Translations under genes and position numbers: made by a program
DNA from: Triplophysa rosa
Lineage: Eukaryota; Chordata; Actinopteri; Cypriniformes; Nemacheilidae
Assembly: GCF_024868665.1 (NCBI RefSeq)
Contig: NC_079893.1
Location: 6,837,854 to 6,901,853 of the forward strand
Length of the DNA stretch: 64,000 bases
Reading direction: 5' to 3'
Part shown: piece after piece, positions 21,939 to 33,889 of the stretch
Position numbering within the stretch: position 1 is the first letter of the stretch
Layout of the letters: each line of letters begins with the position of its first letter
The notes under the pieces: generated by a model
What the model saw: the letters and a program-made list of their open reading frames with translations, nothing else
Told to the model about the DNA's origin: nothing
The model's database searches: none

Positions 21939-22335
21939 CCTGTAGAAATTACACCTGTTCGTTTATGTGTCTTGTACTAGTGCCATCTAGAGGCCAAAGT
22001 TGTCCACACACCTGCTTTTAGGCGTTTAATACATTGGCCATGGTGACAATACACTTAAAAATGTGATCTTATTTTTAAAGGTACCTATGCTTCTTTAAAT
22101 ATTTTATGCAATTTTTGATAAAGAAATAGAGACTGCAACCACATACTGGGATGCTATAAAACACAGTAAACTCCAGGTATGACAGGTAAACAAGGTATGC
22201 TAAAATAAATGCTAAAATATTTTTTACTTGAACCCTTAGCTTCGTTAATGAACCCCAGAAAAAATCAACCTCACGTAAAAGGCAGACTTAAAAAAATGTC
22301 AAGCCTTTTATTTTGAAGCGCATGGGCGTGTAGGC

Positions 22336-22353
22336 ATAAATAAACCCGGAAGT
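22336..22353. promoter_or_regulatory. nans proximal promoter motifs
   Basis: An ETS-type site CCGGAAGT (22346-22353) lies 126 bp before the nans ATG and is directly preceded by an AT-rich, TATA-like 'ataaataaa' (22337-22345). The pattern fits a housekeeping promoter. Function is inferred from motif and place. Confidence 0.4.
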
Positions 22354-22478
22354 TCTATGCGCTCTTTCATCTCTGCATTTGACGCGTGTAACCAAAGCAG
22401 TGAGAACTTGTGCGGGACAAACTCACTACCTGTCATATTCTCAACACGTCTGTCTGTTTTTCTGCACTTGTAGTAAAT

Positions 22479-22880
22479 ATGCCTCTTGAATTTGAGTTGT
22501 GTCCCGGTCGAAAGATCGGCGGGAACCACCCGTGTTTCATTATTGCAGAAATCGGACAGAATCATCAGGGAGACATTGAAATTGCCAAGGAAATGATCAA
22601 GATGACAAAGGTAAGATTTAATTTAAATTGATCAACATCGATATGAATTTCATCATGGTTGTAAACCTACAAATTAAAAACAAAACGGGGGAGAAGTCAT
22701 TTAAATAGAGCTTTCTAATGTAATTAGTGTGTAAAATAGTTCATTTATTATAATAAATCATCTGATTTTCAAGTACTAGTTTATTATGAAGTGGGTTTTA
22801 AAAGGTTTCTCACAGGAGTCAATGGAGCAGAAGACGACAGGTGTCCCGGTCTGCTTAATTTGATACTGGACGCAAAATAG

Positions 22881-22972
<92 letters not shown>

Positions 22973-25126
22973 TCAGAATGCATCTAAATGATCAATAAAA
23001 TATCATTAGCACCTTATTTTCAGAGTAACGTAAGGTAGTCTTGTTGTAATGTAATTTAAAATAAGTTACAGAAGCCAAAATTGTGTTTTAAAATTATGTA
23101 CATTTCCCCCTTTTCTTTCTTTCTTTTTTATTTTATTTTCTGTCAAACGTAAAACGTAATGTAAATCCACGTTTTATGTGTCTAGCCACAGTTGTATAAG
23201 TTGAACCGGTTCCAGTATGTGAATCTTCTTTGTAGTCCATTCTTTTGTTTGTAGTGTCGTCATTCGACATTCTTGTCGTTATTGTTTAGCATGTGTAACG
23301 TCTTTGTAGGACTGCGGGGCGGACTGCGCGAAGTTTCAGAAGAGCGAGCTGGAATATAAATTCAATAAGAAAGCTCTGGAGAGGCCGTACACCTCCAAAC
23401 AGTCGTGGGGAAAAACTTACGGAGAGCACAAGCGCCATCTAGAGTTCAGCCATGAGCAGTACAAAGAGCTGCAGCAGTACGCCAAAGAAGTGGGCATCTT
23501 CTTTACTGCGTCAGGAATGGATGAGGTGAGCAGGTTACTGTCTAAAAGATCAGACTTTAAGCAGCTGACTTTATAATATATAATTAGGTGTTCACATTTT
23601 TTTGGCATTTTGCACTGTTCCCTGCAAAAAATGTCTACTTTTCATGTTAAACGGTTATGTGATTGCTTTTCAAGATGGCTTATATATTGTTCTTTTGTCA
23701 TACTTTTCTATGGTAACAGTAATAATAATAATAAATACAGCAAAATATGCACATCTAATACAAATAGAATATTAAAAGGATTTACTTGGCTGTTTGTATG
23801 AAAATATAATGTGACATTGTCCCAAAACTTTGTGTACATACAAAACAACCCACAATGGTGCTGTTGTACATTTAAAGTTTAAATGTTGCTGTTCTCTTGT
23901 AACTCTGCTTTAAGATGGCTGTAGAATTCCTACATGAACTCAATGTGCCTTTCTTCAAAGTTGGATCAGGAGACACTAACAACTTTCCCTACCTCAAGAA
24001 AACTGCCCAAAAAGGTTTCCGTAAAGCTCATACGTTGGTTATACGAAGCTAATAAAAGCTATTTGTACTTGGAGTGCATTTTGCTAGCATGTCTACAGTA
24101 CAATAAGATATTCCAATCAAACTCCATTATAAAAAAGCAAAACTCTGTAAACTCTTGTGTGTAACAGGACGTCCCATGGTGGTGTCCAGCGGCATGCAGT
24201 CCATGGAGACGATGCGCCGCGTTTACGCGACTGTAAAGGAGCACAACCAAAACTTTTGCATCCTGCAGTGCACGAGTGCATACCCACTGGAACCTGAGGA
24301 CGTTAACCTGCGCGTCATCACGGTAAAGCCAGCAGAGAAAAATGTTTAAACAACAGTTAGAATTATCTTTACACATAGCATGCCCATGTCCCATATGACA
24401 GGAATACCAAAAGGAATTCCCAGACATTCCCATTGGGTATTCAGGCCATGAGAGCGGGATCAGCATCACTTTAGGGGCAGTTGCACTTGGGGCGAAGGTT
24501 GTGGAGCGGCACGTAACCCTGGACAAGACCTGGAAGGGCAGCGATCACTCAGCATCCCTGGTGCCCAAGGAACTGAAGGAGTTGGTGCAATCTATCCGCA
24601 CGGTCGAGAGAGCTTTGGGCACCGGGACAAAACTCATGCTGCCCTGCGAGGAGCCGTGCCATGATAAGGTTAGAACAAATGCATTCTCTTACACTCTTTC
24701 TCCATCCACATTTCTTCCCAAAATAGTCTTAACTTTCTCACCTTAATCCGTTAACAGTCTAAATGTATGTTTTTATCTGCCCCGTCACTTATATAAGGAC
24801 TGCTTTCTCCAGCATGCTTTTTTTCTTAGTGGGTTATTGTTTCAACCTTGTCTTTAAGAAATCTGCTTAGTCGGAACATTCCTGTAAGTATTTTCCTGTC
24901 TTTCACTTCTCTAAAGCTGGGGAAGTCTGTTGTCGCAAAGACGGCCATCCCAAAAGGTACAGAACTAACACTTGACATGCTGACCGTGAAAGTAGCAGAA
25001 CCAATGGGTGTAGCTCCACAAGAGATCTTCCAGCTGGTGGGGAAGAAAGTGACGATAGACATCGAGGAAGATGAGAGCGTCACCGTGGAAGCGGTCGACA
25101 ACTATGGCAAGAAAGTAAAAGCCTAG
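22479..25126 (+). CDS. nans: N-acetylneuraminate 9-phosphate synthase
   Basis: This cytosolic enzyme condenses ManNAc-6-phosphate with phosphoenolpyruvate to give sialic acid 9-phosphate, the step after gne. Exons: 22479-22610, 23310-23525, 23915-24014, 24168-24322, 24402-24668, 24917-25126. They sum to 1080 nt, that is 359 aa, the same as human NANS. The N-terminal NeuB-type barrel carries FIIAEIGQNHQGD, DCGADCAKFQKSE, FFTASGMDE and DHSASL. The last exon encodes the C-terminal antifreeze-like (SAF) domain, from LGKSVVAK to the end. The ATG is the start matching human MPLE. One ambiguity: exon 3 has two donors 6 nt apart (after 24014 or 24020); the upstream one restores the human-like K-G-R-P junction. 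gne ends 1.86 kb upstream on the same strand. Teleosts can carry two nans paralogues, so whether this is the a or b copy is not decided here. Confidence 0.96.
22881..22972. repeat. (CTAT)n microsatellite
   Basis: Twenty-three uninterrupted CTAT units lie in nans intron 1. Its purity suggests high length variability. Confidence 0.98.
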
Positions 25127-25346
25127 GGAATGCTAAATGTCTCTTCATTGCAGTCAGACTGGAAAGCAGTCCACACACATTTGCGCATTTCTGCCAAATA
25201 TGCATTATGGTAGAACTGCTGTTAAAAAGGCACTGAATTTTTGTCTGTCTGGCAGAAAAACACACCTTCAACAATACAATAATGCATTTTATTCTTTTAC
25301 ACCTGTTCCTGATGTTGTATGGGTCGTCATTTGCCAAATACTGTTG

Positions 25347-25352
25347 AATAAA
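25347..25352 (+). terminator. nans: nans polyadenylation signal
   Basis: AATAAA lies 221 bp after the nans stop, giving a short 3' UTR. A second AATAAA cluster follows near 25411. Confidence 0.6.
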
Positions 25353-25859
25353 TAATGGGAAACGAATCTCTGATTTCTTTGTCTACTGTGTGGTCCAATT
25401 TTTGATTCTGAATAAATAAATACAATTCTAGATGATTATCGTAACTTTACTTAAAATGTAATGGCTAAACATGGTTGCTATAGTAAAACCATGGTTCATT
25501 TTTTGCAAGGTAAACCTTAAAAAAGAATGTAAATAGGGGTTCAATTCAGTTTCTTTGTATTGTTCATTTTTTCATTTTAAAAAAGGTTTTTAAAGTCATT
25601 CTATGCATTATAAAGTATGCATACTTTTTGAAGTACCAATTAAATGCCACGGTACGTGAAGGCAGTTACAGTATCTTTTAGTACTAGTATTGTTACTTTT
25701 GTGTAAGAGAAGCAGTCCTATTATTTTCACGTTAAATAATACAAATGTCGCATTTGAACGACCTTGAGGTATAAAGTATGTTTTGGGGTTTCACTAATTT
25801 ATTACAAAGCTTGTTTACATTCATATTGATGCGTATGCTGTCGCATTTGCTGCTGCAAC

Positions 25860-26129
25860 GCCCTATCAGGGCACGCTGAGGATCACGGGACTCGCTCAGC
25901 CACGGTTCAGTCATTTCATTGGCCGACGACTCAACTCTCGCTCGTATGTATGGACAATAGAACTGTCCATCGAAAATACACTCAACTGATTGGCCGAGCG
26001 TCGGTTTTCTTCCCGGTTGTGCTTGCTTAAGCACCTCCCCCACTGACATTAGACAGGAGCCGTCGACGAGGAAGACTACAGGACGATTTGGGTTTTCAAC
26101 CGTTCTCAATCTCAACACATTAGCTAGCC
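25860..26129 (+). promoter_or_regulatory. clta: clta promoter and 5' UTR region
   Basis: Two inverted CCAAT boxes, ATTGGCCGACG (25918) and ATTGGCCGAGCG (25989), lie 71 bp apart in a CpG-richer stretch just upstream of the clta ATG. No TATA box is evident. Paired CCAAT boxes with GC-rich flanks fit a broadly expressed gene. The start site is probably between about 26030 and 26100. Confidence 0.55.
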
Positions 26130-29100
26130 ATGGACGATTTTGATATGCTCGGTGGCCCTCAGGTTAGCGCGGGGAACGGCGTGGGGGCGGATGAGGACCC
26201 GGCGGCGGCATTCCTGGCCCAGCAAGAGAGCGAGATCGCGGGCATCGAGAATGACGAGGGCTTCAGCATCCTGGACAGCGGAGATGTGCCTTCATCCCTG
26301 ATCCAAGACCAGGACGGTGGGTTTACACCGCCGATCGGAGCCTTTTTTAGGCGGAATCATGCTTTTTAATGTCGTTGTCGATTAGTTTAATTAACGAGAG
26401 GTCAAAGCGCTGTTTTATTCGGTGGTTAGCCAGCTAACGTTAGCCTTCATCTAGAGCTCTGTATGAATTAACGCAGTGTACGCAGATCAGATCTGTTATG
26501 CAGAACACGAAAAGGTCTTCAGCTGTCCAGATAGCCAGTTTAGATGTGTCGATGGTTTACGAACTAGACTAATAGTAAAAGGAAACAGGAAACCCGATGT
26601 TATCTTTAGTCAACTCCGCTATTTGGGTAACGGTTAGATCTGTTGTTTAACTGTCTAATCCCTAAAATGATTCGTTTGAACGAAATGAAGTCCCGTGTGG
26701 AACCTATTGGCCACTTTTTGACGATTGTATTAGTGACATTACAGACCATTGGAGTGGAATGGCTTTTTATTATATACTGACCTTTGGACTAAAGGCTGTA
26801 TGTAGGTGTGTGTAAATTCAGTTCCTTTGTTGGAGAGACTTGTGTATGAGCAACCTATGATTCGCCAAATATTTGATTCGAACGCAGTTACGATTCCCAC
26901 GATTTTCGATTCGATCTCGCGTGTGATTCCTACAATATTTGACTAGAACGCACCGATGATGCCCAAAATGTTTGATTCAATCTCACTTACCATTCCCTAA
27001 ATATTTAGGTTTTACTAAATATTTGATTCGAACTCAATTTGATTCGAGTGCACTTATGATTCCCATTCTGTTTCCATCTATTCAAACCATCTATTCTAGG
27101 GTGGCTTGCTCCAAGGTACTGAGAACCATCCAACCATCGAATGCATCTCCCAGTCCCAGCAAAATGAACGAAGTTTCAAATGCAAATGTGACCTCTACTG
27201 TTTTTCTTTCTGCTATAAATGCACATTGCAGATTGCTTCAAATGCTGACGTCGACAAAGATGTATTTTGGTGACCTTTACTGTAAATGCATTCTGGTTTG
27301 ATGTTAAATTTTCGCCTGTAATGTCAATGATAATGTAGTTTAATAACACAGAAGAAAAGGCGTTCTCTCATTGGGGGCTATTGGCTCAAATGCTCCTCTG
27401 GCCGAAAGGGTTTGAATAAATAATGGCAGGGATGTTGTTTCAGGAGCACAAAGGCGTACTCCGATTTAGGAGGACACGGTAGATCTAGGGAGATGAGAGG
27501 CAATGGTCTTGCATGCATTGCAAAATGTAGTCAAACCTGCATGTGCTGAATACTGTGCATTAGTTAAGGCCTTTAGTTTAGGCCAATCCTTTAGTTGATT
27601 GAAAATGCTCAAATGTTGCTGATGACAACATCTCTACAAAAGATGTTGCATAAGGTTTCCACTGATTCAGGAAGAAAGTCAGCAAAACCATGGACGGGGG
27701 AGAGACCCATATCCTGTTCACCAGCAACAGCACAACCATTTGCTCAAAGAGCCTTTGTCCAACATGATTCTATGTTCACATCAACTGACCTGAGGACAGT
27801 TTATGATGCTGATTGACAGTCCAGTATGAGAATTTGACCATAAATGCAGTTTTTACACTTCTGTTTCTTTTGTCTTTTCAGGAGCGATTAATGGAGATCT
27901 GCATGGGGTAAGACCTTAAAGGCTGTTTTCCATCAGGCACAAAATATACTTTTATTGGTTCACTCATATCACACATTAGCTGCCTGTGATGTGTATTTTG
28001 CTGAAGGAAAGTTTGGTATAACCCTTAAGGAGTAACTAAACATAAATTACGAGTAACTGATGTAAATTATTTTGTATTATTGTGTGTAACAGTCAGAAAG
28101 ATAATGTCTATGTTCGGTAAATAATAGGTAAAGAATGATATTATTAGCTTTCCTAAAATATACCATCAAATAATAGTGAAGACTTTTAATTTTTGCTGTT
28201 TTAAATCTGCTTGTCAGCAGTTGCTGTTTAGTTGAAAAGATGGCTTTACAAAGCCATTTCAAGCCTATATTGCAAACTGCTGAAAAATAGGTTGATCATT
28301 TACAGGGTTTTTCCTGGCTCAAAATGAGGCGGAGGTGGTGCCATCCTGATCTTTTACACACACACACGTAGGCCTACCGTACCTTTAAGGGGCTTAACCA
28401 AAGTGACTTTGAGTTTGACATATTAAAAGTTCTAATAAAATTAGATAAAAATGACTTTAAATGAATCGGTTGAAATGAGTCATTCGTGTGCGAGTCGTTC
28501 TGAACGCAATGTGCGTTCATACTGGCGAACTCGCTGTGTACAGTATACGCTGATTCAACGATCCAACTGCACAGCTAAAGACATTACAATGATGTACGTC
28601 GTGTTAATTTAATAGATTTCAAGAAATTAAACGTACTTGGATGCAAAACAAACAGCCGTGAAAAACAGGCTGGCTCTTGTTCTGCAACTCTTTTTAGCGC
28701 CTCAGTGTGCTGATAACGAAACAGCGCCTCCACTATGGCGTAATGTCGCAACTGCAGTTACAAATGACAGTCTGTTAAATGCAAGCAGCATTTCTTGTGA
28801 AGACTCGCAACATAATTTTGGGGAGAGCCTGAGGCGGCACCACATTTGACGGAGGCGGCCGCCTCCAATTTCTCTATGCAGGAAAAACCCTGCATTTATT
28901 TCTGAGTGCTGTTGCTTAGTCCTGGCATCAGCATTGTTCAGAGCCTTCACTTTTTTGCTTTTCTGTAGGAGAGTAACGGCCCTTCTGATGTGTATGCGGC
29001 CATCTCCAGTGTAGACCGGTTACAGGCCGAGCCGGAGAGCTTGAGGAAGTGGAGAGAGGAGCAGTGCGAGAGACTTGAGGAGCTCGGTGAGGAACCACGA

Positions 29101-32100
29101 ACTTGACAAATCCGTCGTGATCATTGAAGCTTGAATGCAGATATGGCCAGCCCCGAAAAAACCTGACAAATGTTCTCTTTGTGTTTGCAGATGCTAACTC
29201 GCGAATGCAGGAGGTGGAGTGGAAGGAGAAGGCAATGTTGGAGCTGGAAGAGTGGCACACCAGGCAGAACGAACAGCTGGAGAAAACCAAAGTCAACAAC
29301 AGGTACACGACACAGACGCTGTAGTTTTAAAGCTGAGAAGATGGAATCTATAGGCACTTCGTCTATAGGAGAAGCTAAAATCTACAGGAGTTGTTTATAG
29401 TTTTTTCTTCTTCTTTTATATGAGAATAGACACACCGTGGTTCTATAGAATCTCTTATCAGATTTTTATTTCAGTTCTCTCAATAATACTCAACGTATCT
29501 GTTATGGCTACGGAGTAATTAAAAGGTAAAAAAATAGTGTTTGCGTTTTAATTAAATTATGTATAAATAATCATTTTTGTCTGTATGAAATTCTAATCGT
29601 TACTGTAAAAGGATTACGAATGTTACTTCTTCAGAGAGGAAACCGATTAGAAGCTTAACAGATTTGACACACTGACCTTGGTATGGTCATGTGATCTTCC
29701 CCCAGACGCCTGCTGTTTTGCAGTCACATGTCCTGAAGCAATTACTCTCTAGTGAGATGTTTTGCACTTTATTTTACAGTACGTGTACTTACAGTGTACT
29801 TGCCTAAGAAAGTACTGGGTAGTATAAGGTAACTACATGGTATAAGTTTAGGTTTAGGAGTAGGTTCAGGGTTAGTACCTAGTTATTACCCAGTTATATT
29901 AATAAGTACACAGTATGTATGTGGGAAACAGGACCGTAAAATAAAGTGCTACCGATGTTTTTCGCTATAAGAAAATAAAAAGCTTTTTTCAATCCAGTGA
30001 ATGGACGGAGTAGTCAGATATAGTATGACATCAACTTACAATCGCAGTAAACATTACATCACACTCTGAAATGTATTGATTCTTTTGCACTGCCGACAGA
30101 AAATCTGATTCCAGCTGACATTGTATCTGCAGCGTTTAATACACCTCTGCATTTTGCAAAGATCCAAAACCATCAGACTGTCTCAAATCTCTCTGATTGT
30201 CGCTCACCTTCTGTCTGCTAAATTGTTTCAATTCCTCATATTTTTACGTCTCGTTTGTCTCTCGCGTGCTGTGCGCGTGTGTATATCCATCTGTCAGTGC
30301 GTCGTTCACTTTAATGTACTTGGCTTGGATGCTAACTGCGCTATGGTAACAGCGTGTTTTGCCTCTGTATGAGTGTGTTTTCTCCATTTTACCTCTCTCT
30401 GTTCTCTCCTGCTTCACTGCTCTCCTCTGGGACTCCCAGGGTGCTGGATGAGGATTTCTACAAACAACCCTTCGCTGATCTGATTGGTTATGTGTATGTT
30501 GCTAAACTAACATCCCTTCTTTTCTCATGCATTTCTCATTAACACTCATTCCCCTGCATCTTTTTCATCACCCGTCACACATTTGTAACCAAACTCTTGG
30601 TTAAACTCATCCTTAAAATACAAGTGGTTATCATTAGCCTTCACATTTATGATAAATGATTATTCACACTTTGCATGCCTTCCATTTACTCCCTTATATG
30701 TTCAAAAAAATACATAGCAGACCTTACATCAGTCTTACTCATGCCAGTTATATTTTTTTCTTAACCTTTTTTCATTTTTTGAATTCCAAATTGCCATTTG
30801 TTTAACCCATTATTGGTCATACGGTCATGTTGTGCATTTGTCACAATATCTGCATTTTGTCTAAGATGATAAACATCTAAAGATTGTGTAAATTGTGAGA
30901 TAAGTCAATGTTACTTATTGTCTAGCATTAATATTAGAGATTTTTAATATTGTAGTGATATTTAGTGCAGTGGTTAACTTCAAAGCAACTATGTCTCCAT
31001 GTGGTGTGGAAGCCAGTCAAAATGTAGCCAGGCATATAAAATACTTTTCAATTGCTTCATTTTTTTATTAAATGCCACATTTACCAATTTTATCTTAAAA
31101 ATGATTGATAAGCATATAGATTTGTCAATTTTGTTTATACTCAAAGGTGCACTAAGTCATTTGTTTTCAGGCTAATCCAACAGCGGTCATTGACTTTATA
31201 TCAGTACATAATGGTGTGGATGTTGCATCAAGATTTCCTTTCGAAAAATACTCTGTTTTCAACTGTATTTGTCACTCAATTAATTTTATACCCCAAAGTG
31301 GACGAAATTAAGTTGGTGGTATCTGGCCAGCCACGTGATCTCAACATGGGAGCCACCATGAGGGACCGACCCAAAAGAACTCTTTAGATGTAAAACTTTA
31401 GCTACTTGGTGCACCTTTAACCCCCGGCTGACCATTTCGCCGGACACCTAGTTGCTTCTAATGCCGGTGTTAGATTTGAGGTATTTATAAAGTATTGTGT
31501 GCCTATATAGGTAGCGCAAAGCTGTCCCAGACTAGAACTGTCCTCTTAGTTCTGCAGCCCTCATGTTGACCGTGGACCTCTTAGCGCTTCCGCTTATTCG
31601 GCAGAACTATTGTAAACGTTAGCCGCTTTCTTTAGCTTGGTCTCTCAACTGAAGCGCCAGTTGAGACCGCCGAACATCAATGACGGCTGCAAGCTAAGCG
31701 CACTTAGAAACACTCCTAAGATGACTTGGGTTTTTGAAAAGTGCATGCCTGCTTTGGTCATCTGCATAAATCTCATTTCTTTTGGTTTTCTATATATCTG
31801 ACTTGTGATCTGTTTCTCCTTGTTTTTTCTTTTCTCTACGCACCTTAAGCACTCACATTAACCATCCTTGCTACCGCCTAGACCAGTTAAGTAAAAAAAG
31901 ACAAGAAAATCAAATATGTTCAGGGAACAAATAACACTTTTTGCAAATCATTACACCAATGAATTTCTGTCTTTATCAACATGTTTCTGCTATAAAAAAG
32001 AAAGCAAAACATAAGATTCTGGATGTCCTTTTGTGGTGATGTGTTGGTGCACTAGTCTTGTGCGTTGATGTAGTTGACTGTGACAGTGATACCCTCATTG

Positions 32101-33057
32101 GCTTTTCATACCCATTTTGCTGTGTATATTGTGTTATTAGTGGAGCGTTTCGCAAAGTCCACGGCAGAGGAAAGTTTTTTTTATAGGGGCCGGGTGAAAC
32201 GGGGATCGTTTACAATTTCCTTACTGGACGTCAAGAGATTGTCATAAATATATTTCATTAGCTAAATCAAATATTTGTATTTTTATCATGTTTGGCTGGT
32301 TTAGGGCCCCGCTTTTGGTCACTGCCAGCGCATGGCACGTTCAGCCTCTGCACCATGATTCGGTGGTTAAAATAAGCTAATTTGCCTGTCAATCGCTACA
32401 TTGAAGGCTCATTAGCGTACGACAAAGTACAACAAATTATTTTAACCAATTGAATCGCTGCAAAATTTGATTGGCTCTCCCGGAACCTTTTCCTGCCTTC
32501 AAGGTCAAGTCACTAGTTCTGATAATGGTGGGGCATGATGCTACCATCTGTTTTGGATGTGGTCACCTAAAGAATGTCTCTTTATGAATGTATTATCGTT
32601 GGATGGAAAACCATTGTTTTTCACTCGGACGCAATGCTGCTTTGGTACGTTTGCCTCTTTCCTCCTAACAAAACCCTCACAAACCATTTCAACCTTTGTA
32701 GATCTAAATGGTTAACGCACACGCTGGATAAATGATTTGTAAAAGCATCTCATTTGATCAGTAAGTCAAATTCTGTCCATTTTTTGTGGGACGTGAAGGA
32801 GGTCAGCGGTTGCGTACTTCAGTGCAACGCGTCCGAGCACGTTTCCTGTTATTGTGCGACGCTGATTGTTCTCTGTTGTCGACAGGGCGGCCGAGGAAGC
32901 CATGGTGTCGGAGCTGGATGAGAACAGCCCTGGCACGGAATGGGAGCGTGTGGCACGTCTCTGCGACTTCAACCCCAAGTCTAGCAAGCAGGCCAAGGAC
33001 GTCTCCCGCATGCGCTCCGTCCTCATCTCTCTCAAACAGTCCCCCCTCGTCCGCTAA
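26130..33057 (+). CDS. clta: Clathrin light chain A
   Basis: The protein binds the clathrin heavy chain on coated vesicles and regulates coat assembly and links to actin through Hip1-type partners. Exons: 26130-26316, 27882-27907, 28969-29086, 29191-29302, 30440-30493 (alternative), 31850-31885 (alternative), 32886-33057. All junctions stay in frame: 234 aa with both alternative exons, 222 with exon 5 only, 204 with neither (human 248, 236, 218). Residues 25-43 hold the family's signature, from AAAFLAQQESE to AGIENDE. The heavy-chain-binding coiled coil spans exons 3-4 (RKWREEQ through EWKEKAMLELEEW). The C terminus matches human CLTA almost residue for residue (SSKQAKDVSRMRSVLISLKQ). The N terminus is shorter than human. 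Intron 1 has a 33-bp minisatellite and intron 2 a hAT-like element. sclt1 converges from the right. Confidence 0.95.
26872..27068. repeat. 33-bp minisatellite in clta intron 1
   Basis: Four consecutive 33-bp units can be aligned, starting GATTCGAACGC, GATTCGATCTC, GACTAGAACGC and GATTCAATCTC. Each has a central gattcc-like word and ends in an A/T-rich tttc or attt. Degenerate half-units follow to about 27068. Confidence 0.8.
28303..28892. mobile_element. hAT-like element in clta intron 2
   Basis: The ends are CAGGGTTTTTCCTG and, inverted, CAGGAAAAACCCTG, a perfect 14-bp pair. 'Catttta'-type flanks share the six bases CATTTA on both sides, so a full 8-bp duplication is not clear. The 590-bp interior has no transposase frame. 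The right inner part is GC-rich (gaggcggccgcctcc). Confidence 0.7.
29764..29953. repeat. Foldback MITE, 'gcactttattttac' ends
   Basis: 'gcactttattttacagt' on the left pairs with 'accgtaaaataaagtgc' on the right. The interior has 'gggtagtataaggtaacta' facing 'ctagttattaccca'. It lies in clta intron 4. Confidence 0.6.
30440..30493 (+). other. clta: clta alternative exon 5 (18 codons, neuronal type)
   Basis: The exon encodes VLDEDFYKQPFADLIGYV, the counterpart of the 18-residue exon of human CLTA (VADEAFYKQPFADVIGYV) that is known to be included in brain. It is 54 nt, starts after 'ctcccag' and ends before 'gtatgtt', and can be skipped without changing the frame. Tissue specificity is by analogy with mammals. 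Confidence 0.9.
31143..31418. repeat. MITE with 'aaaggtgcac' ends
   Basis: 'aaaggtgcactaagt' on the left faces 'acttggtgcaccttt' on the right. The 276-bp unit lies between the two alternative clta exons. It has no coding content. Confidence 0.6.
31850..31885 (+). other. clta: clta alternative exon 6 (12 codons, neuronal type)
   Basis: A 36-nt exon, read in the frame left by exon 5, encodes THINHPCYRLDQ. Human CLTA has TNINHPCYSLEQ. The acceptor is 'caccttaag' and the donor 'gttaagt'. Using it between exons 5 and 7 restores the human-like Q-AAEEA junction. The exon is too short to show as an open frame and was found from the protein match. It should be included only in the longest, neuronal-type isoform. 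Confidence 0.85.
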
Positions 33058-33391
33058 GCTCCGCCTCTCATTAAACCACAGCCCCTGGCAGCCATAGTGG
33101 TCTCGCGACACCTACGTGTCTGTGAATTCCTTTGGCTTTAGTCCCATCCCCATGGTTTTGAGATCCAATTTCATATATAAATAATCTATATTATATTATT
33201 ACATAATATGAAATAGGTGTATCTATATATGTTTATATTCCATCTATAAATATATACATATATAACAATGTTTTATTTTTGGCGTCTGTTTTATGGACCA
33301 AACTCCACAATGTGTTCAGTTTTTCATTTAGAGACAGTGTGTGGTATTGTGACACTATCGATCTATGCATTTCCTTTCTACAGTGTTGGGG

Positions 33392-33397
33392 AATAAA
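33392..33397 (+). terminator. clta: clta proximal polyadenylation signal
   Basis: AATAAA lies 335 bp after the clta stop. Together with the second signal at 33628 it suggests two alternative 3' ends. Confidence 0.5.
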
Positions 33398-33627
33398 GTA
33401 CTAACTGTCTTGTGTATGTTGTATACAGATGGTGGATATATCCTATGTGTGTGTGACTATGTACATAAAGACCTGTCCTCTGTACACTTCGGTGTGTGAG
33501 ATAATGGCACAAGTTTTCAAAGAACAGAGCTGTATTGCAGTAAACGTTGCCCTGTGTTGTCCATTCCGTTTCAATATGATTAAACACATGTGAAATGTTA
33601 AGCGTGTTTGCGTGTCAATCCCAGTAC

Positions 33628-33633
33628 AATAAA
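33628..33633 (+). terminator. clta: clta distal polyadenylation signal
   Basis: AATAAA within 'cagtacaataaaaaatac', 571 bp after the stop codon. Confidence 0.5.
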
Positions 33634-33889
33634 AAATACACCTGCAGTGAATTTGAGTTCTATGGTGTTTTAAAAATGAAAGGACATTCATATACAGCAA
33701 AGATGGTTGAATCAATGTTAAGAATGACCAATTTAACATTCAGCATAACATTTTATTTGCTATCTGAGTCCCCAAGGTACAAAAAGTAATCAATACATTT
33801 TATATGCAAAAGTGACTTTCACGCTAAAAGTAAATGAAATTATTCACACATGTAACTCTTATTCTGACCAAAACTGCAAACATCACACA

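Noticed and set aside
26872..27068. A CRISPR-like array with 33-bp repeats
   Set aside because: The units are contiguous and degenerate, without spacers, and lie in a vertebrate intron.
32803..33111. A 102-codon minus-strand frame
   Set aside because: It is antisense to clta exon 7 and reflects that exon's codon structure.
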